Shown: positions 8,385-16,573 of the stretch, piece by piece
Numbering within the stretch: the first letter of the stretch is position 1
How the letters are laid out: each line of letters begins with the position of its first letter
Origin: CAYNVS01 sp964400725
Lineage (GTDB): Bacteria; Myxococcota_A; SURF-8; CAYNVS01
Assembly (NCBI GenBank): GCA_964400725.1
Contig: CAYNVS010000007.1
Location: 59,158-123,157 of the forward strand
DNA length: 64,000 bases
Reading direction: 5' to 3'
Program-made: the position numbers and the translations under genes
The notes under the pieces: generated by a model
The model's database searches: none
What the model was told of the DNA's origin: nothing
The model's input: only the letters and a program-made list of their open reading frames with translations

Positions 8385-9806
8385 ATGATTGACAGAAACG
8401 ACAACCGTCCGAAAATTCTGCTTTTATGCAGCAGGCCGAACGATATTTCCTACTACGAAAAGGCGCTGACTGTGGCCGGTTATGAAGATACCATCGTCGC
8501 GCACAGCGGACAAACCGCGGCGGCGGTGTTGAAAAACGAAAAAGTTTCGGTCGTTTTAATCGACAATTTAATTTACCCCGAAGGCGGGCTGTACAATTTG
8601 CAGGCGATTAAAAGGGATTTTCCCAAAATATCCTGCGTCATAATCGTCAAACAGGACGAAGTCGATACGGCGGTGCAGGCGCTCGGCATGGGCGCCGACG
8701 ACTACATGATTAAAGACGAGCTGTTCGCCGGAAGCCTCTCCGAAATAATGCGTCGTTTGACGCGCTCGGATTTTTTCCGTTACGGATTCGACGAACAGGA
8801 CAAAGGAAGGGCTTTGCTGCCTATGCTGCGAAGAGCCTTGCTGCTCTCTAAGCGGATATCCGTTCACCTTAGCTATCAGCCGGAATGGGAGAGCTTAAGC
8901 GACGAAGTTTACGACGTTTACGGCTGCGACGCGTGGGGTTACGTTTTCGAGGACGAAAACCGCTCTTACGGCTCTATATTCAGACGCGGGCCTATGGAAG
9001 ACGACGCTCTTTCGAGGCTCGTCTCAAAATGCTCCGAGGTTTACGACTTCCATTCGGGCAAAAAAATCGACCCGAAAAGCCTCGATTTGAGAATTTTTCA
9101 AAAAAACGAAGGCGATATTAAAATAGTATGGCCTTACAAAGACTTCCTGCTGCCGCTTTTCGCGGAAGGACGCCCGCGCGGGCTCGCGTTTATGATTTAT
9201 CAGTCGCCCAAAAGAGCGACGCCGGAAAAGGCCGCGCTTTTCGAGTTTATGGCCAATCTAATCAGCGTCGCCTTGGAAAACGGCTTCGCGACGAACCGCC
9301 TGCTGCGCCTTTCCATGTTCGACAAACTTACGGAATGCTACAACCGCGAGTTTTTTTTAAAACAGCTCGACCGCGAAAGCGTTAAAGTCGAGCGGTACAA
9401 AGGTTTGTTTTCGCTTCTTTTAATAGACGTGGACGACTTTAAACGGATAAACCGCTCGTACGGCTACGAAGCCGGCACGGCGGCGCTGGTGCATCTGGCG
9501 TCGGTAATAAAGGACGAAACGCGGCTTATCGACATAATCGCGAGAATCGGCGGCGAAGAATTCGCGGTAATACTGCCCGACACCGACCTTAACGGCGCCA
9601 AAACGGTGGCGAACCGCGTAAAGGAAAAAATTAAAAACCAGCCTTTCAGGCTCGCCGCGGGCGCGGAAATCAAAATCACCTCCACCGTTGCGGCCGGACA
9701 ATATTCGCCGCAGGTTCATAAAAGCGGCGAAGGGCTTTTAATAAGGCTTGAGCGTCTTTTAGCTCACAAAGGCGAAAACGGCGACAGCGTAATAATAGAA
9801 AATTAA
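8385..9806 (+). CDS. diguanylate cyclase with degenerate receiver and GAF-like domain
   Basis: 473 aa. Residues 5-120 have a receiver fold (VVLIDNLIYPEGG, then YMIKDE) but lack the acidic pair after strand 1 (LLLCSRPND), so phosphorylation in the normal way is doubtful. Residues about 140-295 resemble a GAF sensor domain. Residues 305-470 are the GGDEF domain with GGEEF at 389-393, the active A-site form. RLID at 380-383, five residues earlier, is the allosteric I-site for cyclic di-GMP. It should therefore be an active, feedback-inhibited cyclase. It follows the phosphatase gene closely and ends in a symmetrical terminator shared with the convergent phosphoesterase gene. Confidence 0.92.
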   Translation: MIDRNDNRPKILLLCSRPNDISYYEKALTVAGYEDTIVAHSGQTAAAVLKNEKVSVVLIDNLIYPEGGLYNLQAIKRDFPKISCVIIVKQDEVDTAVQALGMGADDYMIKDELFAGSLSEIMRRLTRSDFFRYGFDEQDKGRALLPMLRRALLLSKRISVHLSYQPEWESLSDEVYDVYGCDAWGYVFEDENRSYGSIFRRGPMEDDALSRLVSKCSEVYDFHSGKKIDPKSLDLRIFQKNEGDIKIVWPYKDFLLPLFAEGRPRGLAFMIYQSPKRATPEKAALFEFMANLISVALENGFATNRLLRLSMFDKLTECYNREFFLKQLDRESVKVERYKGLFSLLLIDVDDFKRINRSYGYEAGTAALVHLASVIKDETRLIDIIARIGGEEFAVILPDTDLNGAKTVANRVKEKIKNQPFRLAAGAEIKITSTVAAGQYSPQVHKSGEGLLIRLERLLAHKGENGDSVIIEN

Positions 9807-9826
9807 AAAAGCGCGCTTTTTTAATT
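9801..9826. terminator. perfectly symmetrical bidirectional terminator
   Basis: A perfect 26-base palindrome: AATT, six A, GCGCGC, six T, AATT. It has a GC core and runs of T on both strands. It contains the TAA of the cyclase and part of the TAA of the convergent phosphoesterase, so the two genes are separated by only 18 bases. Confidence 0.85.
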
Positions 9827-11210
9827 ATTGCGCGGAGGCCGCCTGCTTTATCAGTTCCATAGAGTCGATTTTTTCGTGATTTCCGGAGTACGCCGTCAGC
9901 AGCAATTTGTTCGCGTCAATCGTAACGATAACGTAATTTTTTACCGCTCCGTCAATAGTAACTTCGGTAAAGTCGCTCGTTCCGTTGGAGTAATATTTCT
10001 GCGAATAAAAGCCTCCGGCAACCACGTAAACAGTTCCTTTACCCGGCTCGACTATCTTGCCGCCGTTCATCGGCTTGCTCCGCTCGTAATCGTGGTCGTG
10101 TCCCGACATCGACAAATCGACTCCGTATTTGTCGAATAAAGGCGAAACCAAGTTTTGTATGTAATCGACGCAGCCGTGAACGCTGGATGAATACGCCGAT
10201 TGATGATCTATCGAGATAATCCAGTCGATAGCCGGGTCTTCGCTCGCCTTTTTTAAGTCGGCTTCAATAAAGGGAAGCTGCTCCATAACGGCGTATTCGG
10301 AATATCCGTAAAAACCTATAACGTGCAGATTGCCGAAGTCGAACGACCACGCGGCCTCCTTATATTCGTCGGGCAGCTGCGGCATTACGGGGAGCGCGAA
10401 TTCGCCCAAATACACGCCGGTAAAAATATCGTGATTTCCTAAAACGGGCATGACGGCGTAGTAATGCAAAATCGGAGAAAAAACGTCGAACCACTGCCAC
10501 ATTACCGCCTGAGAGTTAAGTTCCGTCAAATCTCCTCCAAGCAGCCAAAAGCGGTTCTCTTTGCCGGTTGTGGAAGTTATAATTTTTAGTTTATCCTGAA
10601 CGTCTTCGTACCATGACTGGCTGTCGCTTCCAAAGCCGAACTGGAACTTAGTTCTTGCGCCTTTGGGCAGGCCGGTTTTAAAACGATAAACAGGCGACAA
10701 ATCCGCATCAACGAGCGTTTTGGCGTTCTTATCGAACGCTTTCCACGTTCCGACCCTGTAATAGTAAACCGAGTCGGGCTCAAGTCCGGTCAGGGTTACA
10801 GCCCACTGATGACCTTCCAGCACGGAGTCTTCGCCGCAATACAGCTCGCGGCAGTACCGCTCGGATACGCCCTGCGCCGTAAGCGCGTCGTCGTACGGCA
10901 GCTCGCCGGTTTGCTCGTCGAGCGGCAGGTTTTTAGCCTCCAATTCGCTTTCTTTTACAAACCAAACTTTCGGAACGTACGCCGTCTCGTCAACGTCTTC
11001 GGTCTGCCATTGAATCGTCGCGCTCGTCGCGGCGTCCTGTTGGTAGGTTATGTGGATGTACATCGGTTTCCGATGTTCGTTCGGGTTCCATTTGTCGGGC
11101 GGATTTATTTTAGTATATTTAGAAGCCGGGTCCGAGCCGCAGCCAATTAAAACGGACGCCAAGGCCGCCGTAAAAATCAACGCCGCAATAAAAAAATAGT
11201 TCTTTCTCAT
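9825..11210 (-). CDS. secreted purple-acid-phosphatase-like metallophosphoesterase lipoprotein
   Basis: I start at the internal ATG (11210), which begins a clean lipoprotein signal MRKNYFFIAALIFTAALASV ending in LIGC (Cys24). An FN3-like domain typical of purple acid phosphatases follows (about 45-190: YIHITYQQDAATSATIQW and DSVYYYRVGTW). The catalytic domain shows GGDL, VLGNHDIF and the late MSGHDHDYERSKP, which is characteristic of the family. The first motif reads FGSDSQS, where the family usually has GDxG or DxH. The protein probably hydrolyses phosphate esters at the cell surface. It is controlled by the Pho-box-like array upstream. It is convergent with the cyclase gene. Confidence 0.88.
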   Translation of the reverse strand: MRKNYFFIAALIFTAALASVLIGCGSDPASKYTKINPPDKWNPNEHRKPMYIHITYQQDAATSATIQWQTEDVDETAYVPKVWFVKESELEAKNLPLDEQTGELPYDDALTAQGVSERYCRELYCGEDSVLEGHQWAVTLTGLEPDSVYYYRVGTWKAFDKNAKTLVDADLSPVYRFKTGLPKGARTKFQFGFGSDSQSWYEDVQDKLKIITSTTGKENRFWLLGGDLTELNSQAVMWQWFDVFSPILHYYAVMPVLGNHDIFTGVYLGEFALPVMPQLPDEYKEAAWSFDFGNLHVIGFYGYSEYAVMEQLPFIEADLKKASEDPAIDWIISIDHQSAYSSSVHGCVDYIQNLVSPLFDKYGVDLSMSGHDHDYERSKPMNGGKIVEPGKGTVYVVAGGFYSQKYYSNGTSDFTEVTIDGAVKNYVIVTIDANKLLLTAYSGNHEKIDSMELIKQAASAQ

Positions 11211-11247
11211 TTTAAGCCTCGCGCCGTTAGAGGAGAAAAGCTCGACC

Positions 11248-11298
11248 GTTATATTTGTTCGTAACGCAATTCTAACCAAATCTTAACTCGTTCTTAAC
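11248..11298 (-). promoter_or_regulatory. Pho-box-like array and -10 of the phosphoesterase gene
   Basis: Read on the minus strand, GTTAAGA (11298-11292), GTTAAGA (11287-11281), GTTAGAA (11276-11270) and GTTACGA (11265-11259) recur at exactly 11-base spacing with AT-rich 4-base spacers. A TATAAC -10-like box lies at 11253-11248. Seven-base direct repeats on an 11-base period are the architecture of PhoB-family operators. They lie 38 to 88 bases upstream of a secreted phosphoesterase. The layout is seen directly; the PhoB link is inferred. Confidence 0.65.
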
Positions 11299-11435
11299 AA
11301 TTCAATTATCAAAAATATCCGCGGAGGTCAATATCGGAGCGTCGATATTTCCAATTGTTTCAACCGGCGCAAGCCGCCCGCTTGACCGAACGAGATGCAA
11401 TACTTATTTGGTTTAATTTCTAGTCAAAAAATCGC

Positions 11436-11465
11436 TTGACAAAAAAAAGCGGATTGAGGTATAAA
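11436..11465 (+). promoter_or_regulatory. sigma70-type promoter of the tetR operon
   Basis: TTGACA (11436-11441), an 18-base spacer and TATAAA (11460-11465), about 115 bases upstream of the tetR ATG. The promoter is flanked by the inverted pair TTTGGTTTA (11407-11415) and TAAACCAAA (11462-11470). Confidence 0.7.
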
Positions 11466-11487
11466 CCAAATTGAACAATTAAGTGAT

Positions 11488-11511
11488 AAATTCAAATTAC
11501 GATTTGAGTTT
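11488..11511. promoter_or_regulatory. probable TetR operator palindrome
   Basis: TCAAAT-TACG-ATTTGA (11492-11507) is a perfect inverted repeat. It extends outward to ten-base arms with one mismatch (11488-11511). It lies just after the expected transcription start of the promoter at 11436-11465, a usual place for autorepression by the TetR protein encoded next. Binding is inferred. Confidence 0.5.
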
Positions 11512-11579
11512 ATTAAGTTTGCTTGGTTTCTTATCTGCGCGTCCGCTAAAGGACGCATAATTTAAGGAAAGGTTGGACG

Positions 11580-12203
11580 ATGGTTTGCCTTAGAGAGCAA
11601 AAACTAGAAATGCTTCTGGACGCGGCGAGCGAAATGATGAGACACTACGGCCCCCGCAAGGTTACGCTGGAAGACGTCGCTAAAAAAGTCGGGCTGACAA
11701 AAACGGCCATTTACTACTATTTCAAAAACAAAGACGAGCTGCTTCTTTCCTGCATCGAAAGAGACGCGCAGGAACTTTTACGCCGCGAAATGGAAGCGGT
11801 GGACGCGGCCCGCGGAACGGAAGGCAAATTAATCGCGTTCTCTAAAAGCCGGCATATATATTTGGTCGAAAAGACGAACAGCATTACGCCGGAGCAGTTC
11901 GAGGACATAAAAAAGATGATATTGAATTCCAAAATAGATTTCACCGGCGTGAGGATAAGGCTGTTCGAGGCCGAGCGGCAGATTATAAAAGAAATTCTCC
12001 GCGGCGGAATCGAAGCCGGAGAAATCAACCCGATCGACGATTTGGACGCGTTTTCGGCGTTTTGCATCGCCAGCGCCGTAAGCTATGAACATACCTTTAT
12101 CTTCAATCAGATGAACGACTGCCCTATCGGCGCTTTAACGGATAAAATCGAAACGTTTACGTCTATTTTTTTCAACGGTTTGAAAAAAAGACCGGTCAAA
12201 TAA
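11580..12203 (+). CDS. TetR-family transcriptional regulator
   Basis: 207 aa. The DNA-binding domain is at about residues 8-56, with the family pattern VTLEDVAKKVGLTKTAIYYYFKNKDELL. The rest is a helical ligand-binding domain with no recognisable specificity. ATG at 11580 follows AAGGAAAGG. It is first gene of a run of six same-strand genes; the next starts 57 bases downstream. It probably represses its own operon through the palindrome at 11488-11511. The inducer may be a fatty acid or lipid, given the CDP-alcohol phosphotransferases that follow, but that is a guess. Confidence 0.9.
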   Translation: MVCLREQKLEMLLDAASEMMRHYGPRKVTLEDVAKKVGLTKTAIYYYFKNKDELLLSCIERDAQELLRREMEAVDAARGTEGKLIAFSKSRHIYLVEKTNSITPEQFEDIKKMILNSKIDFTGVRIRLFEAERQIIKEILRGGIEAGEINPIDDLDAFSAFCIASAVSYEHTFIFNQMNDCPIGALTDKIETFTSIFFNGLKKRPVK

Positions 12204-12260
12204 AAGCGTTTAAGGTTTCGCCCGCCGGAATCGATCGCCTTTTTTTACGGAGGCTGCGAA

Positions 12261-13124
12261 ATGGCCGAAAATATTATGATTGATAAATACAAGAGCCGTC
12301 CCAAAGCCGCGGAAACTCCGATTGAATTTAAGAAATCGGCCGATTTTGCGGAGAGACTTTACCGGCTGCGAAACTATCAATCCAAAGATTTCTGGGCGAT
12401 GCTCTTCGCCCGGCCGCTAACCATTCTTTTCCTTTTGCCCATCATTGAGCTCAAGTGGGTTACGCCCAACCGGGTTACTATCGCGAGCGTCGTCTCCAAA
12501 ATGGCGGGGGCCGCCTGCCTGGCTTTCGCGCCTTCTTATTGGGGAGGCGTCGCGGGAGCGCTTCTGATGAATCTCGGCCTCGTGCTGGACAACATGGACG
12601 GCACAATAGCGCGCTACCGCGGCTGCGGCACTTCCATCGGCTTTTTCTTCGATAAAGCCTCCGATATGGTCGGCCATTTGGCGCTGTTTTTAGCGTTCGG
12701 CTGGCGCGCCCACCAAGCCGACGGCTCTCTTTTATGCGTTCTTGTCCCGATGCTCGCGTTCGCGGCGTTTGCGATTTCGGGTTACTGCAAATGGATAGCC
12801 GAAAAAATCATCTTCGACATTGAGCTCTTAAAATCGAAGCGCGAGCATAACCTCGAAAATTTGATTGACGAGCGAACGGACTACTGCCCGGTAGAACGCC
12901 CCCCTCAAAGGACGCCGTTAAGCTGGCTCAAATGGCTTGGGCAGGCGTTCGCGTCCATTCTTAAATTCAACGAAGTCGATATTTTTTTCTGGGCGCTGGT
13001 CGCGGCGCTTGCGGGACGCGAAGAAATCTTCACGCTTTGGGCTTCCGGCGCGTACTCGCTGGGCGTCCTAATCGGGCCGATTTACTTCGGCGTCAAACTG
13101 CTGAAATACGAAAGCGGCAAATAG
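12261..13124 (+). CDS. CDP-alcohol phosphatidyltransferase family membrane enzyme
   Basis: The family joins an alcohol to the phosphate of a CDP-activated partner, releasing CMP, in the membrane. The full signature is present: D110-x2-D113-G-x2-A-R-x8-G-x3-D-x3-D, read as DNMDGTIAR, then G and FFFDKASD. Five or six hydrophobic stretches surround it. Length, 287 aa, is longer than PgsA or PssA (about 180-240). The extra N-terminal segment and a basic hydrophilic loop at about 190-225 may bind the acceptor. It is second gene of the operon and directly precedes the fused enzyme. Substrates are not deducible; a CDP-DAG or CDP-polyol reaction fits. Confidence 0.87.
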   Translation: MAENIMIDKYKSRPKAAETPIEFKKSADFAERLYRLRNYQSKDFWAMLFARPLTILFLLPIIELKWVTPNRVTIASVVSKMAGAACLAFAPSYWGGVAGALLMNLGLVLDNMDGTIARYRGCGTSIGFFFDKASDMVGHLALFLAFGWRAHQADGSLLCVLVPMLAFAAFAISGYCKWIAEKIIFDIELLKSKREHNLENLIDERTDYCPVERPPQRTPLSWLKWLGQAFASILKFNEVDIFFWALVAALAGREEIFTLWASGAYSLGVLIGPIYFGVKLLKYESGK

Positions 13125-13155
13125 CGCGGCACTACCGCACAGCGGAGATTGAAAA

Positions 13156-14505
13156 ATGCGCGGCATAATTTTGGCCGAAAAAAAAGCTTCGGACGGCGCT
13201 ACGCCTTCCGCGCTGATTAAAATCGGCGGGATTACATTAATGGAAAGAGCGGCGCGTCAGCTGGCCAATGCGGGCGCGGAAGAGATATTCGTCGTCTGCG
13301 GAGCGAACGAAGAGGCGCTGCGGGAGGCTCAAAGGCTTAACTCTCTAAAATTAAAGTCGAAAACAACCGGCGTAACGTCGCTTAAAGACGAGCCTTTTGC
13401 CTCGCTGCCGTCAAGCGAGGAATTCCTCGTTCTTCACGCTTCGCTCGTAGTTGACGACAGGCTTGTTCCCGAAATCGCCAAAAGGCCCGCGGGAAGCGTA
13501 GCGGCGTTTGAGGCCGAAGATATGAATTTCAAGGCCGCGCAAATTATGCCCGTTTTCGACGCGGGCGGCTCGCTGATGTACTTCGGCGGAGCGGCCAAAC
13601 TTTACAAAAACGACGTCCTCGGTTTCGCAATGGAATTCGCGGACGATTCGGATAGTCGGCGGACGAAGTCGCCAATAGATGCGCCCCAAAGCTGCAAACT
13701 TACTTTTGTAGATGTCGGCAAACTTCCCTCCTACAGTTACGATCTGCGACGCCTGCAACCATACCTGTTCATGGCGATAACGTCCGCCGGCGACAACCCA
13801 GCCGCGAAAAAAGCGCTTCTGGACGCGGCGCAGAAAAGCGTTCTCGATTGGCCCGCGTGGTATATCCACCGGCCGATAGAAAAATGGATTATCTACCGGC
13901 TTTGCGAGTATTCGATTACGCCCAACCAACTGACGGTCGTAAACAACGTCGCGGCCTTTGCGGCGGCGTACTTCTTCGCGGTCGGCTCTATCGTTCCGGC
14001 GATGCTTTTGGCTCTTTCGGTGGGCGTGCTGGACGGGCTGGACGGCAAACAGGCGCGAGTAAAAGTTATGACTTCCGAAATCGGCCGCATCGAAGAAGTC
14101 TTCGATAAGATTTACGAAAACGCTTGGTATTTGGCTATCGCTTATTACCTCGTTAAAGCGGGCTTCGCAGTCGAGCCGTACGCGCTTTTCGGCTTAATAT
14201 TCTTCCTGAACATGCTGGACGTCGCGATAGGGCTTTTTTACAAACGCAAACGCGGGGTTCAACTGGACGACGCGGGCGAATTCGAGCGTAAATTCAGAGT
14301 AATTTCCGGCAGACGCAACACGTATATCTGGACGCTTCTGCCTTTTGCCGCCGCGACGGCATTGACCGGAAGCGCCGCCTATATGCGCGCCGGGTTCGCG
14401 GTCGTCGCCGGATACGCGGCGCTTACCGTCGGCGTGAGACTCGCAAGGCTCTTTTTCAGGCTGTCGTTGCGTTCGCCTCAAGGCGGAAAGGAGCGCGCCC
14501 GATGA
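13156..14505 (+). CDS. fusion of nucleotidyltransferase-like and CDP-alcohol phosphotransferase domains
   Basis: 449 aa. Residues 1 to about 215 look like a MobA/IPCT-type nucleotidyltransferase (GGITLMERAARQLANAGAEE, VVCG), but the usual LAAGxGxR loop is replaced by LAEKKASDG. Residues about 235-440 are a CDP-alcohol phosphotransferase with D293-GLDGKQAR. The second half of its signature is altered: GRIEEVFDKIYEN instead of G-x3-D-x3-D. The architecture matches bifunctional CTP:inositol-1-phosphate cytidylyltransferase / di-inositol-phosphate phosphate synthase. It also recalls the CDP-inositol route to inositol phospholipids in some bacteria. Whether the N-terminal half is active is uncertain. 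It ends in an ATGA overlap with the radical SAM gene. Confidence 0.82.
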   Translation: MRGIILAEKKASDGATPSALIKIGGITLMERAARQLANAGAEEIFVVCGANEEALREAQRLNSLKLKSKTTGVTSLKDEPFASLPSSEEFLVLHASLVVDDRLVPEIAKRPAGSVAAFEAEDMNFKAAQIMPVFDAGGSLMYFGGAAKLYKNDVLGFAMEFADDSDSRRTKSPIDAPQSCKLTFVDVGKLPSYSYDLRRLQPYLFMAITSAGDNPAAKKALLDAAQKSVLDWPAWYIHRPIEKWIIYRLCEYSITPNQLTVVNNVAAFAAAYFFAVGSIVPAMLLALSVGVLDGLDGKQARVKVMTSEIGRIEEVFDKIYENAWYLAIAYYLVKAGFAVEPYALFGLIFFLNMLDVAIGLFYKRKRGVQLDDAGEFERKFRVISGRRNTYIWTLLPFAAATALTGSAAYMRAGFAVVAGYAALTVGVRLARLFFRLSLRSPQGGKERAR

Positions 14506-15503
14506 ATTACGGTTATTTTAAAGACAACGCGGGAAAGCTGCTGGCGCATTTTTTATACGACCGCCGCAAAATGAAAACGCCCGTTATTAAACAAATTAAA
14601 TATTCGCCGTTTCTGGCGCAGCTTGTAGTTACGCGAAAATGCAATCTGGCGTGCGGCTACTGCAACGAATACGACCGCGACAGCCCGCCGGTTCCGCTGG
14701 AAACGCTGCTGCGCAGGGTAACTCTGCTGCGCGACTTGGGAACGCTGGCGATAGAGTTCACCGGCGGAGAGCCGCTTCTGCATCCTAATATCGCGGCCGT
14801 CGTCGAACGCGCGACGAACCTGCGCTTTCCGGCGAGAATGATGATTTCAAACGCCTTTTTAATGACGACTGAAAAAATAAACGAGCTCAACCGCGCGGGG
14901 CTGACGCATCTTCAGGTCAGCGTGGACGGAGTAAAACCGAACGCGACGACCCGCAAAACCCTCGACTTGCTGCGCGGCAGGCTCAACGAGCTTGCGGCGC
15001 GGGCCAAATTCGAGGTAACGCTAAGCGCGGTAATAGGCGCGGGCCGACCCGGAGAGGCGGAGGAAGTAATCGAATTCGCGCGTTCCCGCGGCTTCAAGCC
15101 GAGAGCCCTTTTGCTGCACGACGGCGCGGGACAGTTAAGCGTAAGTCAAGGCGAGCTTGCGCAGTACGAGAGCGCGGCGAAAAAAATAGGCTCCGGTTAC
15201 AACGAATCGCTGGACTACCGGCGCAAACTGGCGCAGGGCGGACGCGCGGCTTTTAAGTGCCGCTCCGGCTCGCGGTATTTGTACGTGGACGAATACGGAA
15301 TCGTGAGATGTTGCAGTCAATCCAAGGGGATGTTGAGCGTTCCGCTTGAGGAATACGACGCAAGCGACCTTGAAACGGCGTTTTATATGTACAAACCCTG
15401 CTGCAAAAGCTGCACCGTCGGCTGCGCGCGAACGGCGTCCAAATTGGACGAATTCCGCCCTCAACCCGGTTTCGAGGAAGCTTTAGCGAGGGACGAAGAA
15501 TGA
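14502..15503 (+). CDS. radical SAM protein with extra C-terminal cysteines
   Basis: 333 aa. The radical SAM [4Fe-4S] motif C-x3-C-x2-C is at C47, C51, C54 (KCNLACGYC). It is followed by the SAM-binding EFTGGEPLLHP and by VSVDG. The C-terminus carries a cysteine cluster (FKCRSGS, RCCSQS, CCKSCTVGCAR), which could hold auxiliary clusters of the SPASM or twitch kind. No B12 domain is visible. The start ATG overlaps the previous stop (ATGA) with GGAAAGGAG upstream, so translation is coupled. By context it modifies the lipid, head group or glycan built by this operon. The exact reaction cannot be read from the sequence. Confidence 0.85.
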   Translation: MNYGYFKDNAGKLLAHFLYDRRKMKTPVIKQIKYSPFLAQLVVTRKCNLACGYCNEYDRDSPPVPLETLLRRVTLLRDLGTLAIEFTGGEPLLHPNIAAVVERATNLRFPARMMISNAFLMTTEKINELNRAGLTHLQVSVDGVKPNATTRKTLDLLRGRLNELAARAKFEVTLSAVIGAGRPGEAEEVIEFARSRGFKPRALLLHDGAGQLSVSQGELAQYESAAKKIGSGYNESLDYRRKLAQGGRAAFKCRSGSRYLYVDEYGIVRCCSQSKGMLSVPLEEYDASDLETAFYMYKPCCKSCTVGCARTASKLDEFRPQPGFEEALARDEE

Positions 15504-16573
15504 CTTTTAAGCGGTTCTCGGTTCTTATTTCCGCCGCGGCGGCATTAATTGCATTTTTCACGCCCGCGGCGCCCGTAAGCGCGTACGACGTTTCGCTGTA
15601 CGGGCCGGCTAAATCGTCCGCCGAATTTTACGCCGAGCAGTGGTCGGCCTCCTTTTGGTGCGAAGACGGAACTTACGTTCATTTTCAATTCGCGGTTTCC
15701 AACATGGGAATCGGCGACGGCAAAGGGGGCGCAAAAATTGAAATAACGGCCGCCGACGGCGCGCGGCTTCAAACCAAAAAAGATTTCGGGAGCTCGTGGA
15801 AGAGCGGCAAAAGCGAATTCTCTCTCTCGGCGGACGGCTGGAAATTTGAAAAGAACGCCGACGGGTTTAAGTTTTCGGGCGGAGACGACAAGATTAGCGT
15901 GGACGCGGCGGCGGTCGCGCTCGCGGCGGCGTGGAGGCCGGGGCCGTTTCCGTTTTATAAAAACGACGACGGTTTTTACGACTACGCGCTTTTGGCGCCG
16001 CGCGCCTCTTTTACCGGAACTGTAAAATTCGCGGGGGAAACGCGGGAATTCAAAGGAACGGGCTTCGTCGATCGCAGCGTGGCCGACATGGCCCCGCACA
16101 AGCTGGCTAAAAGATGGCTGAAATTCAGGTTCTTTTCGGGCGAATACGCTTGTATCTTCGCGGGGTTCGCGCCGCCGGACGCAAAGGGGAACGCGGTTTA
16201 CAAAGGGTATTTGTGGCTAGGCAAAGGAAGCGAAACTTTATTTTCCGGAACCGACGTTTCGGCTTCGTTCTCCGATTTTTTTATAGATAAAGCCTCGAAG
16301 TCCCGATACGAACTGCCGTCGAAAATTGAAATTTCCGTCACTTCCGGCGACAAGCGCGTTGCGGCGGCGCTGTCAAAGAAAAAACTTTTAAAGCGAAAGG
16401 AAATACTGAAGGATTTGCCGTTCGCGGTCAGAAAAATCGCGCAAAGCTTCTCCGAGCCGCTCGACTTCGTTTTTTCCGGCAGCTTCGAAATCAAACTTTA
16501 CGGCGCCGACGGCTCGATAAGGGCGGAAGTCTCGGACGACCGCGACTACGTGATGCAATACATTAATAAATGA
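15500..16573 (+). CDS. exported protein, probably of the CrtC/AttH/Svf1 lipocalin-like superfamily
   Basis: 357 aa with a clear signal peptide (FSVLISAAAALIAFFTPAAP, cleavage near VSA-YD). The rest alternates short beta strands. Segments such as YAEQWSASFWCEDGTYVHFQ, EFKGTGFVDRSVADMAPHKL and KRWLKFRFFSGEYACIF resemble the double lipocalin-like domains of hydroxyneurosporene synthase (CrtC), AttH and yeast Svf1. They appear to share the GxGxxDxS-type motif. Svf1 is known as a lipid carrier, so a periplasmic lipid-binding or lipid-modifying role fits. Family assignment is by eye and moderate. It overlaps the genes on both sides by four bases (ATGA). Confidence 0.65.
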   Translation: MTFKRFSVLISAAAALIAFFTPAAPVSAYDVSLYGPAKSSAEFYAEQWSASFWCEDGTYVHFQFAVSNMGIGDGKGGAKIEITAADGARLQTKKDFGSSWKSGKSEFSLSADGWKFEKNADGFKFSGGDDKISVDAAAVALAAAWRPGPFPFYKNDDGFYDYALLAPRASFTGTVKFAGETREFKGTGFVDRSVADMAPHKLAKRWLKFRFFSGEYACIFAGFAPPDAKGNAVYKGYLWLGKGSETLFSGTDVSASFSDFFIDKASKSRYELPSKIEISVTSGDKRVAAALSKKKLLKRKEILKDLPFAVRKIAQSFSEPLDFVFSGSFEIKLYGADGSIRAEVSDDRDYVMQYINK

